Assembly (NCBI GenBank): GCA_034359265.1
Contig: CP136891.1
Span: 6,958,501-7,022,500, forward strand
From: Canna indica
Lineage: Eukaryota > Streptophyta > Magnoliopsida > Zingiberales > Cannaceae
Length of the DNA stretch: 64,000 nt
Reading direction: 5' to 3'
Made by a program: the position numbers and the translations under genes. This document shows, in pieces, positions 61,901 to 64,000 of the stretch. Every line of letters begins with the position of its first letter. The stretch's first letter is position 1. The notes beneath the pieces were generated by a model. That model worked only from the letters and a program-made list of their open reading frames with translations. It was not told the origin of the DNA and ran no database searches.

Positions 61901-64000
61901 CTCATCCATTATAAATATTTTTTTAATGTACATGCTTAACAGCTTGTCCTTGTATATTTATAGCTGTGCTAACAGCTTGAGTTTTGCAGACTTGTTGGCA
62001 TGAACAAGATCTACTTTATTTCCCTTGTGGGTATTGTTTTTTTTCTCCATTATACCATTCAGACAATGGTTTAAGCACATATAGCACTTGAATTGTGTTC
62101 TTTTAACTTATTTAATTTCTCCCCATTTCATAGCAAGAACCCATAGATGACATGCTAGAGAATCTAGACTGATAAGTGGAAAATGTAACATCAACCTTAA
62201 TTACATGTACCAAGTCCTTATCTCATTTTGACATATAATCAGGCCAATATATTTTAAATTCAAGCGCTCAATCAACTTAAAACTGTCTCCACTCTACCCC
62301 TGCCTAGTAAGTTAATATCAAAGTGCATGTACCTAAGATTTTGCATGCCTTTAAAAAATACATTGATAAAAAACAACAACATATATGGATCAACCACATT
62401 ACCTGTTTCTAAGTTATAATGTCAGTCAAAAAGCGACACTTTATATTTATGTCCATTCAATTTTCCGTCACACTTGAGATCTTACATGAAAGCAATCATC
62501 AGCTAACTATAATAGTCGGTCAAAACACGATCTGCATTGCTTAACGTGCTTCCCAATCTATTGCGAAATTTTGGAACTATGATTTCCGATGCTATCTGTG
62601 AAGCTAACTCATACTCGGCTTTTATCACAGAAAATGCTACTTACATAGAGCACATACTGAAATCACAAATGAAAATGGCTCTATTTCCCACAGGTTAAAT
62701 TATCAAGATTTTTCGAGGAAGATTAATAAAGGGTAGCTGCTCAAGAGCAGCTCAGGGCTTATCTCAAAAACCTGACACGACCTCAGCTTGCAAGCAACTT
62801 GGAGATTGGATCAAGATAATCTTATTCAAGGCTGACTCATTTCCCTGGTCTAACTCATGCTTTAGTTTTAGATTCCATTTTTAGATGATTCTTATTTAAA
62901 GAGTGCAAACTCGTACCAAAAAGATATTTGATTATCCAAACTGATTTATATTTCATATGAAGAGCTTAGGCATATCCAAATTCAAATTGCTCCAAATTGG
63001 TTTCAAATTGATATGCTTTCTAAAATTGATTGAATCATGTTTAAATTGACCCTAATTGATTGTGATTCATGGATTTTTCCAAGACTAATGAAAAATTACC
63101 CTATTTAATCTAAATTGATCATAATTTCTTCAAAAATTGATGTCAAATTGGATTAAAGTAAACTAGGCTTATATTGGTCAGGAATTGATCTAAATTGATT
63201 TAAATTCGTCCTATTTGTCTCAAATTGGTCATGATAAATCCAATTGATCCAAAATTGATGTCAAATTCAATCTAAGTGACTAAAATGATAAATTGTTTAG
63301 CAAGTTCAAGGTTGAACTTGTTTAGTTGCACAAATGAGTGAAACGTGATGAAATGAGAGGTTCAAGCTTGAAATGAATTTGGGGAACAAGGATAGTCAAG
63401 GTAAAGCTTTGTGACTCATTTGCAGTCCTATATTCACATACAGAAGGAAGAGTTTCATTTCCTCTGCTTTCTCACAATGCCTCTCTTTTCTCTCATATGA
63501 GGTCGTGTCTATTGAAAGAAGGATATAGATTTGTGGTGGTTCCTAGTTTCCTACAACCACTAGGGGTTTATGGAACCACCCCTAGCAGGTTTCAGGTTGG
63601 ACCCGCTATGGGTGCCTGCAAACAGTGGCCCATTAACCAAAAAGTCCAAAACAACAGTCATAAACTGATTCCCCCTACCTCATGATCTATCTTCAAAGGT
63701 GATGATGAGCCTTCAACGTCAGCAGGAGTTTCAGTTGGCAATCCTTCAGAATCCATCCCATAATCCCGAACTCCTTGATCAACCACCTGTGCAGAATCCA
63801 CAGTGGGCAAATCCGCATTATTTACTGTCACTGAATCATCCAATGAGTCTGTCGTGAATACATCAGAATCGATGGTCGAAGTCAAGGTGGACGGCTCAGG
63901 GTCCAGATTTGTCGGCTCATCAGCATTAACGTCCTTCTCCAGCTTGTTTCCTTTGCTCGAGGATTGGCCATCCTTGTTGCCGCCCTTTTGATCCTTCTTC
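46908..64000 (-). CDS. TNO1-like giant coiled-coil protein of the trans-Golgi network (5' end outside window)
   Basis: Seven exons on the - strand: beyond 64000 to 63679, 61141-55580, 49962-49086, 48934-48384, 47418-47286, 47175-47094 and 47007-46908. All join in phase with GT-AG introns, giving at least 2541 residues. The first part is acidic and unstructured; the rest is long coiled coil. A motif of the form REKL(S/N)IAV-KGKGL--QRD occurs twice, near 57870-57800 and 56335-56265. The last exons, found by hand, read SRFIPRVSRPIVDKIDGMW and then VSGDRLLMRQPTLRLGVLIY, ending in a hydrophobic helix (about GVLIYWVALHALLASLI) as a tail anchor. Arabidopsis TNO1 has the same layout, binds the syntaxin SYP41 and supports vacuolar trafficking. 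A related plant coiled-coil paralog is possible. The start of the giant exon (61141) was chosen for phase, and a small exon in intron 1 cannot be excluded. Confidence 0.85.
52226..53185. mobile_element. Probable Mutator-like non-autonomous element in the intron
   Basis: GCTGCTGCCC flanks both sides (52216-52225 and 53186-53195), as expected for a 9-10-bp Mutator duplication. The ends AAGCTTATTATTGCGACC and, inverted, AGTGTTATCATTTCGTCGC are only roughly similar. Inside are ATCGATATATCG-type palindromes and a GAAAAGAAAAG purine tract (52835-52930). No gene is present. Confidence 0.5.
53817..54425. mobile_element. hAT-type MITE
   Basis: The ends are TAGGGGTGAGC and, inverted, TAGGGGTATGC, a classical hAT-style terminus. 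The 8-bp target duplication TGTACCAC is exact (53809-53816 and 54426-54433). The interior is built from GGTTAATTCGGTT-like motifs in both orientations and can fold. No coding capacity. Confidence 0.88.
54819..55243. repeat. Tandem duplication, distal unit (with duplicated exon tail)
   Basis: This 425-base unit matches 55244-55618 nearly throughout. Its last 39 bases (55204-55242) copy the 3' end of the giant TNO1-like exon, and the splice donor next to it (55203-55202) is kept. It differs in a 23-base minisatellite expanded to four copies at 54976-55067. Confidence 0.93.
54976..55067. repeat. 23-bp minisatellite, four copies
   Basis: GTACCGACCGATTATCGAAATCG repeats four times without a mismatch. 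The sister unit has a single copy at about 55404-55426, so the expansion followed the duplication. Confidence 0.95.
55244..55618. repeat. Tandem duplication, proximal unit (true exon border)
   Basis: This 375-base unit carries the functional exon end (55580) and donor (55579-55578) of the giant exon. It is the same sequence as 54819-55243 apart from substitutions, a small insertion near 55440, and three fewer minisatellite copies. Confidence 0.93.
61142..63678 (-). other. 2.5-kb intron of the TNO1-like gene
   Basis: Two segments, about 61440-61620 and 63440-63590, resemble each other (CACAATGCCTCT, GTGGTGGTTCCTA and CTACAACCAC blocks), suggesting a diverged duplication. About 62950-63290 is a degenerate run of AAATTGAT(C/T)-type units. 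I see no further exon, but a short one could be hidden. Confidence 0.6.

Overview
This is nuclear DNA of a flowering plant. The non-coding DNA is very AT-rich, the genes carry GT-AG introns, and the window is dominated by plant-type transposons: an RNase H-bearing L1-like LINE, CACTA/En-Spm elements, Mutator-like MITEs and a hAT MITE. Two host genes lie on the right. I cannot name the species, or decide monocot versus dicot, from the sequence alone.

Layout. 1-3776 is AT-rich intergenic DNA with a dispersed repeat. 3791-9670 is a full-length but decayed LINE in a 14-bp target duplication. 11134-12642 is a non-autonomous CACTA element with a 3-bp target duplication. 14474-14762 is a Mutator-type MITE with a 9-bp target duplication. 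16401-17875 is a deleted, inverted relative of a CACTA element found further right, sitting in another repeat. 19041-20031 and 20644-21319 are two foldback structures. 22819-37902 is a CACTA element (CACTA-1) split by a second, complete CACTA element of another family (CACTA-2, 30367-37402). Each carries a broken TNP2-type transposase gene and a second gene of the Transposase_24 type. The second gene of CACTA-2 still reads open from exon 2 onward.

The host genes converge. On the + strand, 41711-44646 encodes a 410-residue Golgi GT14 glycosyltransferase in four exons (GlcAT14-like, a probable arabinogalactan-protein beta-glucuronosyltransferase). On the - strand, from the right window edge down to 46908, lies a giant coiled-coil protein of the TNO1 type (trans-Golgi network SYP41-interacting protein). 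It ends in a C-terminal membrane anchor that I rebuilt from three short 3' exons. At least 2541 residues are visible and the N-terminus lies outside the window. Its 5.6-kb intron is a nest of repeats and includes a tandem duplication that copied the end of the giant exon together with its splice donor.

I found no tRNA, rRNA, CRISPR or bacterial-type system. The most unusual signal is a long hairpin (about 87-base arms) just upstream of the TNP2 start codon. It recurs in both CACTA families and, partly, in the deletion derivative, with a shared core. Coordinates come from reading the sequence by eye; no alignment or search was run.
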